A stretch of 64,000 nt of DNA from the NCBI GenBank assembly GCA_050186825.1, contig JBFWYD010000002.1, forward strand, positions 1 to 64,000, written 5' to 3'. Positions within the stretch are counted from its first letter, which is position 1. Each line of letters starts with the position of its first letter. This stretch comes from NORP233 sp050186825. Its GTDB lineage: Bacteria > Planctomycetota > J058. The notes below the pieces were generated by a model. That model made no database searches, had not been told where the DNA came from, and saw only the letters and a list, made by a program, of their open reading frames with translations. This document shows positions 1 to 7,778 of the stretch, piece after piece. A program made the translations under genes and the position numbers.

Positions 1-52
1 AACCGTGGGCCTCAACCACTCCGGAGCAGCGTGCCGGGAGGACTGGACCGGC
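1..52. other. window edge, nothing assigned
   Basis: Short stretch beyond the stop codon of the first kinase gene. I see no gene, terminator or RNA that can be supported here. Confidence 0.3.
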
Positions 53-2140
53 TCAACCCCAGTGAGGTCGTGCCAGGGAACGTGCAACGAGGAACCTGGG
101 CGGCGACGCTGGGCGCGCAACGCAATACCCCGCGTCGCGCAGCTTGGCCGCGGCCTGGAGCCGCTCGTCGAGCGAGGGGATGCGGAGCCGCACGCCGCCG
201 CCTGCGCTCTGGAGCTGGCGCAGGGTCGCCTCGACCCGCGGCCGCTGCGGGCTCGTCGCCGGCAGGAGCTCGAGCGCGCGCGACAGCTCGGGGGCCGCCT
301 CCCTGGGGCGCCCCAGGCCCGCGAGCGCGAAGCCGCGGTTGGCGTGAAGGAGCCCGCTCTGGGGGGTGGTCTCGAGCGCGAGGTCCGCGGCGCGCAGGGC
401 GCCCGCGTGGTCGCGCCGCTGGAGGAGGATGACGACCAGGTTCGAGAGGAGCAGGGTGTCGCGGGGCGCGAGCTCGAGGCCCCGCTCCACGTCGTGCAGG
501 GCCTCCTCGTACTTGCCCTGGTTGAGCAGGATCGCCGAGCGCAGCGAGTAGGCCGCGCTGAGCTGGGGGTCCAGCTCCAGCGCGCGCCCCAGGTCGAGGA
601 GGGCGCCCTGTTGATCGTCCATCCGCGCGCGCAGGGTCGCGCGGTTGCGCCATACCGAGGGCACGTCGGGGCGCTCCTCGACCAGGCGGTCTAGCTCGTG
701 CAAGGCGGCCGCCGTGTCGCCGCGCTCGGCCAGCAGGATGGCGCGAACCCCGCGCGTCTCGGCGTGCCCCGGCTCGAGCGCCAGCACCTGCTCGGCCTCG
801 CGGAGCGCCTCCTCCCGGCGGTTCAGCGCCCGCAGCAGGTCGGCGCGGCGCGCGCGGAGGTGGAGCTGCTGCTTGCGCTCGCGCGCTGCCGCCAGGGCAG
901 CGTCGCGGTCGGCGTGCGCGCCGGCCGGGTCGCGCTGCGCGCGGCGGAGGGCGCGCAGCTCCATGGCGTCGGGGTCGCGCGGCGCCTCCGCCAGCAGCCG
1001 CTCGACCAGGGCGCGGGCTCGCTCGGGCTGGCGCGCCTCCTGGGCTGCGCGCGCCTCCGCCAGCAGCGCCGCGCTCGGGTCCAGGGCTGCGGGTCGCGCC
1101 GCGGACGCTGCGGGCTCCGGCGCCGCGATCGAGGTGGCGCTCGCCTCGGGGCGGGTGTCGGAGCCCGCGCTCGGCGCCGCCCGGCTCGGAGCCTCGGGCG
1201 CCGCCGCGCGCGCGGCCAGCAGCCCGCCGCCCACCAGCCCGAGCAGCGCCGCCCCCAGCGCGACCCTGCCCGCGCGGCCGACCGGGCCCTCGGGCGCGGC
1301 CAGGGCCGCCTCCAGCTCGGCCGCCAGGGCCGCGCCGTCGGGCGGGCGCCGCCCCGGGTCGCGCGCGAGCGCGCGCAGGCACACCGCCTCGAGCGCCCGG
1401 GGCACCTCAGGGCTGAGCGCGCGCGGCGGGCGGGGCGCGTCCTCGAGGATCCGCGTGCAGAGCTCCACCCAGGTCGCGCCCTCGAAGGGCAGCTCGCTGG
1501 TCAGGGCCTCGTAGAGGACCACGCCCAGGGCCCACACGTCGCTGCGGGGGTCGATCGCGACGCGCTCGCCGTGGAGCGCGCGCCACTGCTCGGGCGCGAG
1601 ATGGGTGGGCGTTCCCAGCAGCGCCCCGGTGCGCGTCAGGCGCTCCTGATCCTCCGCGGCCGCCAGGCCGAAGTCGGCCACCCGCAGCGCGCCCGCGGCG
1701 TCCACCAGCAGGTTCTCGGGCTTGAGGTCGCGATGGACCACGCCCTGCGCGTGGGCGTGGCCGACCGCGACCGCGGCGTCGCGGACCAGCTCGACCCGCT
1801 CGGCCAGGCTCAGCGTCCGGAACGCGTCGCGCAGGTCGCGCGCGTCCCGGACCAGCTCGCACACGTAGTAGGCCAGGCCCGCGTCGACCCCGGCCTCGAA
1901 CACGCGCACGATCCCGGGGTGGTCGAGCGCGGCCGTGAGCTTGGCCTCGCGCACGAAGCGCTCGGACGAGCCCTTGCGACAGGTCTTGAGCGCCACCTCG
2001 CGCCCGGCCTGCGGGTCCCAGGCCAGGAACACCTCGCCCATGGCGCCGCGCCCCAGCCGCCCGCGCAGCTCGAAGCGTCCCAGCCGTCGGGGCGCGCCCG
2101 GGAGCGGACCGAGGCGCGCGGACTCGTCGGGCGCCATCAC
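53..2140 (-). CDS. Ser/Thr protein kinase with C-terminal TPR repeats
   Basis: A Hanks-type protein kinase of about 695 residues. All catalytic landmarks are present: glycine loop GRLGRGAMGEV near residue 30, lysine in VALKT near 52, HRDLKPEN near 140, DFGLA, and APEQW in the activation segment. A hydrophobic stretch near residues 290-312 looks like one membrane span, so the kinase should face the cytoplasm. The second half is Ala/Leu/Arg-rich helical sequence in about 34-residue units (for example ALELDPQLSAAYSLRSAIL), read as TPR repeats that would bind partners outside the membrane. The start is GTG at 2140 or ATG at 2137, 13 bp after the hemB stop, so it is probably the last gene of a MBL-hemB-kinase operon. 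Substrates are unknown. Kinase assignment is firm; the exact TPR number is not. Confidence 0.93.
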   Translation of the reverse strand: MMAPDESARLGPLPGAPRRLGRFELRGRLGRGAMGEVFLAWDPQAGREVALKTCRKGSSERFVREAKLTAALDHPGIVRVFEAGVDAGLAYYVCELVRDARDLRDAFRTLSLAERVELVRDAAVAVGHAHAQGVVHRDLKPENLLVDAAGALRVADFGLAAAEDQERLTRTGALLGTPTHLAPEQWRALHGERVAIDPRSDVWALGVVLYEALTSELPFEGATWVELCTRILEDAPRPPRALSPEVPRALEAVCLRALARDPGRRPPDGAALAAELEAALAAPEGPVGRAGRVALGAALLGLVGGGLLAARAAAPEAPSRAAPSAGSDTRPEASATSIAAPEPAASAARPAALDPSAALLAEARAAQEARQPERARALVERLLAEAPRDPDAMELRALRRAQRDPAGAHADRDAALAAARERKQQLHLRARRADLLRALNRREEALREAEQVLALEPGHAETRGVRAILLAERGDTAAALHELDRLVEERPDVPSVWRNRATLRARMDDQQGALLDLGRALELDPQLSAAYSLRSAILLNQGKYEEALHDVERGLELAPRDTLLLSNLVVILLQRRDHAGALRAADLALETTPQSGLLHANRGFALAGLGRPREAAPELSRALELLPATSPQRPRVEATLRQLQSAGGGVRLRIPSLDERLQAAAKLRDAGYCVARPASPPRFLVARSLARPHWG

Positions 2141-2153
2141 GGGAGCGGGGGCG

Positions 2154-3155
2154 CTACGCGCTCCGGCCGTCGCCCACGAGCCACTCGGCCGCCTGGCGGG
2201 CGTAGTAGCTGAGGATCCAGTCGGCGCCGGCGCGGCGGATCGCGAGCAGGGACTCGAGCACCACCCGGCGCTCGTCCAGCCAGCCCTGTTGGCTTGCGGC
2301 CTTGAGCATCGCGTACTCGCCGCTGACCTGGTACGCGGCCACCGGGAGCTGCGTGGCCTCGCGCACGCGGCGGATCACGTCCAGGTAGGGGCCGGCCGGC
2401 TTGACCATCAGCGCGTCCGCGCCCTCGGCCTCGTCCAGGGCGACCTCGCGCAGGGCCTCTCGCGCGTTGGCCGGGTCCATCTGGTAGGTCTTCTTGTCGC
2501 CGCCGCGCGGGGCCGAGTCGAGCGCGTCGCGGAAGGGGCCGTAGAAGGCCGAGGCGTACTTGGCCGTGTAGCTGAGGATCGAGACCCCGGTGTAGCCGTC
2601 GCCGTCCAGCGCGTCGCGGATCGCGGCCACGCGCCCGTCCATCATGTCGCTGGGCGCGATCACGTCCGCGCCGGCGCGGGCCTGGCAGAGGGCCTGGCGG
2701 CAGAGGACCTCGACCGTCTCGTCGTTGAGGATCCGCCCGTCCTTGGCGACCAGGCCGTCGTGGCCCTCGCTCGAGTAGGGGTCGAGGGCCACGTCGGTGA
2801 TCACGCACAGGTCCGGCCAGTGCGACTTGAGCGTGGCGATCGCGCGCGGGACCAGCCCGGCCGGGTCGTAGCACTCCTCGGCGCCCGGGGTCTTGCGCGC
2901 GTCGGGGACCTTCGGGAACAGCACCACCGAGCTCACGCCCACCTGGCGCGCGCGGCCGACCTCCTCGACCAGGGTCAGGAGGGTGTGACGCGCGCAGCCG
3001 GGCATGGAGGGGATCGGCACGGCCGCGTCGCCCTCCTCGTGGATGAACAGCGGGTAGATGAAGTGCTCCGGGCCGAGGTGGGTCTCGCGATGGAAGGCGC
3101 GGACCGCCTCGCTCTTGCGGTTGCGCCGCGGGCGAGCGCGGAGGAAGGGGTTCAT
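2154..3155 (-). CDS. hemB: delta-aminolevulinic acid dehydratase (porphobilinogen synthase)
   Basis: Condenses two 5-aminolevulinate molecules to porphobilinogen in tetrapyrrole synthesis, in the cytoplasm. The 333-residue length is normal. Both Schiff-base lysines are visible: in SYTAKYASAFYGPFR and in ALMVKPAGPYLDV. The metal loop reads DVALDPYSSEGHDG, with Asp/Ser-type residues where zinc enzymes carry three cysteines, so this should be a magnesium- or metal-independent-type enzyme rather than a zinc enzyme. It starts at ATG 3155 after a GAGAGGA ribosome binding site, 8 bp behind the MBL-fold gene and 13 bp before the kinase, so all three are likely cotranscribed. Haem would serve the c-type cytochrome-like proteins seen elsewhere in the window. 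Confidence 0.97.
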   Translation of the reverse strand: MNPFLRARPRRNRKSEAVRAFHRETHLGPEHFIYPLFIHEEGDAAVPIPSMPGCARHTLLTLVEEVGRARQVGVSSVVLFPKVPDARKTPGAEECYDPAGLVPRAIATLKSHWPDLCVITDVALDPYSSEGHDGLVAKDGRILNDETVEVLCRQALCQARAGADVIAPSDMMDGRVAAIRDALDGDGYTGVSILSYTAKYASAFYGPFRDALDSAPRGGDKKTYQMDPANAREALREVALDEAEGADALMVKPAGPYLDVIRRVREATQLPVAAYQVSGEYAMLKAASQQGWLDERRVVLESLLAIRRAGADWILSYYARQAAEWLVGDGRSA

Positions 3156-3163
3156 GGGTCCTC

Positions 3164-4036
3164 TCAGGCGGCCTGGGGCCAGCCGCGCGGGGCGGCCACC
3201 GGGTCCTTGGGGGCGAACTTGCCCTTGGCGTCGCGCTGCACGCCCGCGAGCGCCACCTCGGGGTCGTGGGTGAAGAACAGCTTGCCCCCGCGCTCGAGCA
3301 GGTCGCGCAGCAGGCGCTCCTTCTCCTCGATCAGGAGCTCGGGGTAGCGGTCGTAGCCCATGGTGATCGGGACGTGCACCCAGGGGGTCCCCGGGATCAG
3401 GTCGCCCGCGAAGACCACCGGCCCGGCCGCGGTCTCGACCTCGGTCAGGAGCAGGCCGGGGGTGTGGCCCTCGGAGATGTGGAAGGCGTAGTCCGTGCCG
3501 AGGGTCACCGAGCTCAGGCCCTCGGGGACGACCTCCAGCCGGCCGCTCTCCTCGAGCAACGGCTGGAGCTCCGGAATGAAGCTGGCGCGGTCGCGCTGGT
3601 GCGGGTCGTTGGCGCGCTCCCAGGCGCCCGAGCCGACCACGAAGGTCGCGTTCTCGAACACGAGCCGCGGGGCCTGGCCCTCGACGTACCTGGAGAGCAG
3701 CCCGCCGGCGTGGTCGAAGTGGAGGTGGCTGAGCACGACCACGTCGATCTCGCCCGGCGCGATCCCGAGCGCGGCCAGGCTCTCGAGCAGGACGTGCTCC
3801 TCCTCGACCACCCCGTAGCGCTCGCGCAGCTTGGGCGCGAAGAAGCAGCCGATCCCGGCCTCGAACAGGAGCCGGCGCCCCTCGTCCTCGACGAGCATCG
3901 CCCGGCAGGCGAGCGGGATCCGGTTCTGGTCGTCGGGGGCCATCCAGCGCGACCAGAGCGCCTTGGGCGCGTTGCCGAACATGGCCCCGCCGTCGAGCCG
4001 CTGCGAGTTCCCCTGCACCGCCGTGATCGTCCGCAC
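3164..4036 (-). CDS. MBL-fold metallo-hydrolase
   Basis: A metallo-beta-lactamase-fold enzyme of 290 residues. The signature SHLHFDHAGG (HxHxDH) binds two metal ions; further metal ligands are expected in ISEGHTPG and FAGDL. No signal peptide is visible, so it is probably cytoplasmic. The longer reading frame upstream is not used: a GTG at 4036 is preceded by GGGAGGT four bases upstream, which decides the start. The C-terminal part (FFTHDPEVALAGV) resembles the end of lactonase/glyoxalase-II-like members, but the substrate cannot be read from the sequence. It is the first gene of the operon with hemB, which hints at no obvious functional link. Confidence 0.85.
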   Translation of the reverse strand: MRTITAVQGNSQRLDGGAMFGNAPKALWSRWMAPDDQNRIPLACRAMLVEDEGRRLLFEAGIGCFFAPKLRERYGVVEEEHVLLESLAALGIAPGEIDVVVLSHLHFDHAGGLLSRYVEGQAPRLVFENATFVVGSGAWERANDPHQRDRASFIPELQPLLEESGRLEVVPEGLSSVTLGTDYAFHISEGHTPGLLLTEVETAAGPVVFAGDLIPGTPWVHVPITMGYDRYPELLIEEKERLLRDLLERGGKLFFTHDPEVALAGVQRDAKGKFAPKDPVAAPRGWPQAA

Positions 4037-4077
4037 GTGACCTCCCGACCCCTTCGCGAAGGGCCCCAACCCGTCCG

Positions 4078-4083
4078 ATCCTA
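4078..4083 (-). promoter_or_regulatory. -10-like hexamer for the MBL-hemB-kinase operon
   Basis: TAGGAT on the minus strand, 41 nt before the GTG of the MBL gene. The same hexamer occurs upstream of at least five other genes in the window. No convincing -35 box is seen. Confidence 0.4.
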
Positions 4084-4144
4084 TCCCGGACCCCAGGGGG
4101 TGACAGGTGCGCCCTTGGGCGCGATCCGAGGGGAGCCCGGCGCT

Positions 4145-4172
4145 TGCCAGCGTTTCTGGGCTGGCATAGGTT
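4145..4172 (+). promoter_or_regulatory. aspS promoter candidate with inverted repeat
   Basis: TTGCCA and TAGGTT are separated by 17 nt, the spacing of a sigma-70 promoter, although the -10 match is weak. TAGGTT ends 21 nt before the aspS ATG. The spacer also holds an inverted repeat, TGCCAGC and GCTGGCA (8-nt loop), that could be an operator or simply chance in GC-rich DNA. Confidence 0.35.
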
Positions 4173-4193
4173 GCCGCGTCCTCAGGAGGTCAG

Positions 4194-5999
4194 ATGACCG
4201 GGCATCCCTATCGTTCCCATACCTGCAATCAGCTGCGCGCGTCCCACGAGGGGCAGACCGTGCGCCTGAGCGGCTGGGTCCACTCGGTGCGCGACCAGAA
4301 GCACCACGTGTTCATCGACCTGCGCGACCACTACGGGATCACCCAGATCGCCTGCACCGAGGACGACGCGGCCGCGCTGGAGGTGGCCCGCACGCTCAAG
4401 GACGAGAGCGTGATCACCGTCGACGGCGTGGTCGGCCTGCGCGAGAAGGCGAACCCCAAGCTGCCGACCGGCGAGGTCGAGGTCCAGGCCAGCAAGATCG
4501 TGATCGACTCGATCGTGGACAAGCTGCCGGTCTACGTGCGCATCCCCCAGAACCAGACCGACCGCGACAACGAGGAGCTGCGCCTGCGCTGGCGCTTCCT
4601 CGACCTGCGCCGCGAGCGCATCCACCGCAACATCGTGGCCCGCGACACCGTGATCCGCATGATGCGCGACCACATGCACGCGGAGGGCTTCGTCGAGGTC
4701 CAGACCCCGATCCTGACCAACAGCTCGCCCGAGGGCGCCCGCGACTACCTGGTCCCGAGCCGGCTCCACCCGGGCACCTTCTTCGCGCTGCCGCAGGCGC
4801 CGCAGCAGTGGAAGCAGCTCCTGATGGCCTCGGGCTTCGACCGCTACTTCCAGATCGCGCCCTGCTTCCGCGACGAGGACGCCCGCGCCGACCGCGCGCC
4901 GGGCGAGTTCTATCAGCTCGACCTCGAGATGGCCTTCCCCGAGCAGGAGGACGTGTTCGGGGTGATCGAGCGCCTCTACAAGAAGATGTGCGAGGAGCTG
5001 GAGCTCCCCGGGATCCCGCGCAAGAAGCTCAAGCAGTTCCCCTTCCCGCGCATCCCCTACTGGGAGTCCATGGACCGCTTCGGCAGCGACAAGCCCGACC
5101 TGCGCTTCGGGCTCGAGCTGAGCGACGTGACCGAGGCCTTCCGCGGCACGGGCTTCAAGCTGTTCGCGGACGCGCTGGCCGGCAACGGCCGGGTCAAGGC
5201 GCTGCGCGTCCCCGGCGGGGGCAAGGACGGCAAGGGCTACCACCGCAAGCTCGAGAAGCACGTCAAGGAGAAGGGCTACGGCGGGCTCCCCTGCCTGATC
5301 TACAAGGACGGCGCCGTGGACGGCACGATCGCCAAGCCGACCTCCGCCGCCGAGCACGAGGCGGTGCGCGCGGCCACCGGCGCCGAGGACGGGGACCTGG
5401 TCCTGTTCGGCTTCGGCGACCGCCTGGCCGCCTGCAAGGTCCTGGGCGAGACCCGGCTCAAGGTCGCGGCCGACAGCGAGCTGGCCGACCCCGACGAGAT
5501 GGCCTTCGCCTTCGTGGTCGACTACCCCTTCTACGAGCTCGACGACGAGGGCAAGGTCGCGTTCAGCCACAACCCCTTCTCGATGCCGCAGGGCGGGCTC
5601 GAGGCGCTGAACTCCATGGACCCGCTGGACGTGAAGGCCTTCCAGTACGACATCTGCTGCAACGGCGTCGAGCTGAGCTCGGGCGCGATCCGTAACCACC
5701 GCCCCGACATCATGTATCGCGCCTTCGAGCTGGCCGGCTACTCGCGCGCCGACGTCGACCGCGAGTTCGGCCACATGATCCGCGCCTTCCAGTACGGCGC
5801 GCCGCCCCACGGCGGCATGGCGCCGGGCGTGGACCGCACGATCATGCTGTTCCTCAACGAGCCGAACATCCGCGAGGTCGTGGCCTTCCCCAAGAACCAG
5901 CGCTGCCAGGACCTGCTCGCCAACTCGCCCAGCCCGGTCCGCGACAAGCAGCTCGAGGAGCTGCACATCCGGATCGTGATGCCCGAGGCCCAGTCCTAG
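4194..5999 (+). CDS. aspS: aspartyl-tRNA synthetase
   Basis: Class II aminoacyl-tRNA synthetase charging tRNA-Asp with aspartate, 601 residues, typical of the bacterial long form. An N-terminal OB-fold anticodon domain (GWVHSVRDQKHHVFIDLRD, about 25-45) is followed by motif 2 (CFRDEDARADRAPGEFYQLD), the bacterial GAD insertion, and motif 3 (GGMAPGVDRTIML). The start ATG has a perfect AGGAGGT site 3 nt upstream. In the OB fold, the position that is histidine in non-discriminating enzymes and leucine in discriminating ones appears to be glutamine here, so tRNA-Asn mischarging cannot be predicted. The downstream kinase begins 21 bp after the stop. Confidence 0.98.
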   Translation: MTGHPYRSHTCNQLRASHEGQTVRLSGWVHSVRDQKHHVFIDLRDHYGITQIACTEDDAAALEVARTLKDESVITVDGVVGLREKANPKLPTGEVEVQASKIVIDSIVDKLPVYVRIPQNQTDRDNEELRLRWRFLDLRRERIHRNIVARDTVIRMMRDHMHAEGFVEVQTPILTNSSPEGARDYLVPSRLHPGTFFALPQAPQQWKQLLMASGFDRYFQIAPCFRDEDARADRAPGEFYQLDLEMAFPEQEDVFGVIERLYKKMCEELELPGIPRKKLKQFPFPRIPYWESMDRFGSDKPDLRFGLELSDVTEAFRGTGFKLFADALAGNGRVKALRVPGGGKDGKGYHRKLEKHVKEKGYGGLPCLIYKDGAVDGTIAKPTSAAEHEAVRAATGAEDGDLVLFGFGDRLAACKVLGETRLKVAADSELADPDEMAFAFVVDYPFYELDDEGKVAFSHNPFSMPQGGLEALNSMDPLDVKAFQYDICCNGVELSSGAIRNHRPDIMYRAFELAGYSRADVDREFGHMIRAFQYGAPPHGGMAPGVDRTIMLFLNEPNIREVVAFPKNQRCQDLLANSPSPVRDKQLEELHIRIVMPEAQS

Positions 6000-6020
6000 C
6001 TGCAGTCAGGCAGCGGCCCG

Positions 6021-7778
6021 ATGAGCCTCGACGACACCCTCCCCGCGCCGCCCGACCCCCAGGGCACGGGCGGCGCGCTGGGGTGGCGCCCGGGGCAGCA
6101 GGTGGGCGCGTACCTGCTCGAGGCCCGGATCGGGCGCGGGGCCATGGGCGTGGTGTTCCGAGCGGTGCACCTGCGGACCGGCGCCCGGGTCGCGCTCAAG
6201 GCGCTGACCCACGCCGCCGACGAGGAGCTGCGCGAGCGCTTCCGCCGCGAGCTCCAGGCCCAGGTCGCGGTGGCGGGCCACGAGCACGTGGCCCAGGTGT
6301 TCGACGCCGGCCTCCACGACGGCTGCCCCTTCCTGGCCATGGAGCTGCTCGAGGGCGGGAGCCTGGCCGACCGCCTGCGCGCGGGCCCGCTCGAGCCGGC
6401 CGAGGCGCGCCGGGTCGTGGCCGCGCTGGCCCGCGGGCTCGAGCACGTCCACGCGCGCGGCGTGCTGCATCGCGACCTCAAGCCCGCCAACGTGCTCTTC
6501 GACGCGGCGGGCCGCCCCAAGCTGGCCGACTTCGGCCTGGCGCGCTTCGGCCCGCGCAGCGCGCTGAGCCTGAGCGGCGACTTCCTGGGCACGCCCGCCT
6601 GGGCCGCGCCCGAGCAGGCCCTGGGCGACACGGCGCGGATCGGCCCGCGCACCGACGTCTACGGGCTGGGCGCCCTGCTCTTCACCTGCCTGACCGGACG
6701 TGCCCCCTTCGTGGGGCAGAGCTCGCTCCAGGTCCTGGACGAGGTCACGCGCCGCCCGCCGCCGCTGCCGAGCGCGCTCCGGCCGGGGATCCCGCCCGAG
6801 CTCGACCAGCTCTGCCTGCAAGCCCTGGCCAAGGACCCGGAGCAGCGCTTCGGTGACGCGGGCGCCTTCGCGCGCGCGCTCGAGGGCGAGGCTGCGGCGG
6901 CCGCGCCGCCGCGCCCGCGCGCGGCCCTGCTCGCCCTGGTGGCCCTCGCGGCCGGTGGGCTCGGCTTCGCCCTCGCCGCGCTGCTCCTCCCGCGCTCGGC
7001 CACGCCCGTCCCGCCGCCGCCGTCGCCGGTCGCCCCCTCGCCTAGCGGTCTGGCGCAGGGCGCCGCCGCGCTCGCCCCGGCCTTCGCGTCCCCGCCGGCG
7101 TCCGCGGCGCCGCTCGCGCCCCTCCGCCCCGAGGAGCTGATCCCGGGCCAGGCGGTGCTCGTCCCGCGCGAGCGCCACCCCGAGCGCGCCGACTTCGCCT
7201 GGCTGCTCGAGGGCGGGACCACCGAGGTCCAGCTGTTCTTCCCCGACGGCCGGGTCGTGACCCGCTCCCCTCGCGGCCTGCTCCCCGACGGCGTGGGCCC
7301 GGGGGCGACCCTCGAGGTCGGCGACATCGGCGGCCCGGCGCGGGTCCTCGAGCGCCGCGGGCTGCTGGCGCTGGTCGACTCCGAGGCGCTCGGCGAACGC
7401 CGCTGGGTGCGGGTCTTCGAGCACTCCCTGCGCGGGCCGCCCCGGCCCCTCGTCCCTGGCGCACCCGCGCCGCTGGTGCTCTCCCCCTGGAAGAGCGGAC
7501 GACACCTCTACCCGGCCGTCCCCCTGGCGCGCCGCGGCGACCGGGTGCTCGTGTGCTTCCTCGACAGCGACCGGGGCTGGTACCGCGAGGACGAGCTCAA
7601 GCCCCTGGAGCTGCGCGAGGGGCTGGAGGTCGGCGCGAAGCGCTACGGCATGGACGAGGACGAGGAGCACTTCGAGGGCGTGCTGGTCGAGCGCCGCGGC
7701 CCCTTCCTGCTCCGCCTGCGCGGCGCGCAAGAGACGCGCTGGTTCGGGCTCGACCGCGTGTGGCTGAACGTGCGGTGA
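6021..7778 (+). CDS. membrane Ser/Thr kinase with tudor/agenet-like C-terminal region
   Basis: A 585-residue kinase. Glycine loop IGRGAMGVVFRAV, catalytic HRDLKPAN, DFGLAR and APEQA are intact, so it should be active. A membrane span lies near residues 305-327 (ALLALVALAAGGLGFALAAL), followed by a Pro/Ala linker. The C-terminal ~210 residues are not a common extracytoplasmic sensor: they read as two or three beta-rich units of the form W-x-x-G-x(n)-V-x-F-x-DG, reminiscent of tudor or agenet folds, for example near AWLLEGGTTEVQLFFPDG and VLVCFLDSDRGWYREDEL. The ligand is unknown. Its TGA stop overlaps the GTG start of the next kinase by 4 bp, so the two kinases are translationally coupled. Confidence 0.9.
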   Translation: MSLDDTLPAPPDPQGTGGALGWRPGQQVGAYLLEARIGRGAMGVVFRAVHLRTGARVALKALTHAADEELRERFRRELQAQVAVAGHEHVAQVFDAGLHDGCPFLAMELLEGGSLADRLRAGPLEPAEARRVVAALARGLEHVHARGVLHRDLKPANVLFDAAGRPKLADFGLARFGPRSALSLSGDFLGTPAWAAPEQALGDTARIGPRTDVYGLGALLFTCLTGRAPFVGQSSLQVLDEVTRRPPPLPSALRPGIPPELDQLCLQALAKDPEQRFGDAGAFARALEGEAAAAAPPRPRAALLALVALAAGGLGFALAALLLPRSATPVPPPPSPVAPSPSGLAQGAAALAPAFASPPASAAPLAPLRPEELIPGQAVLVPRERHPERADFAWLLEGGTTEVQLFFPDGRVVTRSPRGLLPDGVGPGATLEVGDIGGPARVLERRGLLALVDSEALGERRWVRVFEHSLRGPPRPLVPGAPAPLVLSPWKSGRHLYPAVPLARRGDRVLVCFLDSDRGWYREDELKPLELREGLEVGAKRYGMDEDEEHFEGVLVERRGPFLLRLRGAQETRWFGLDRVWLNVR

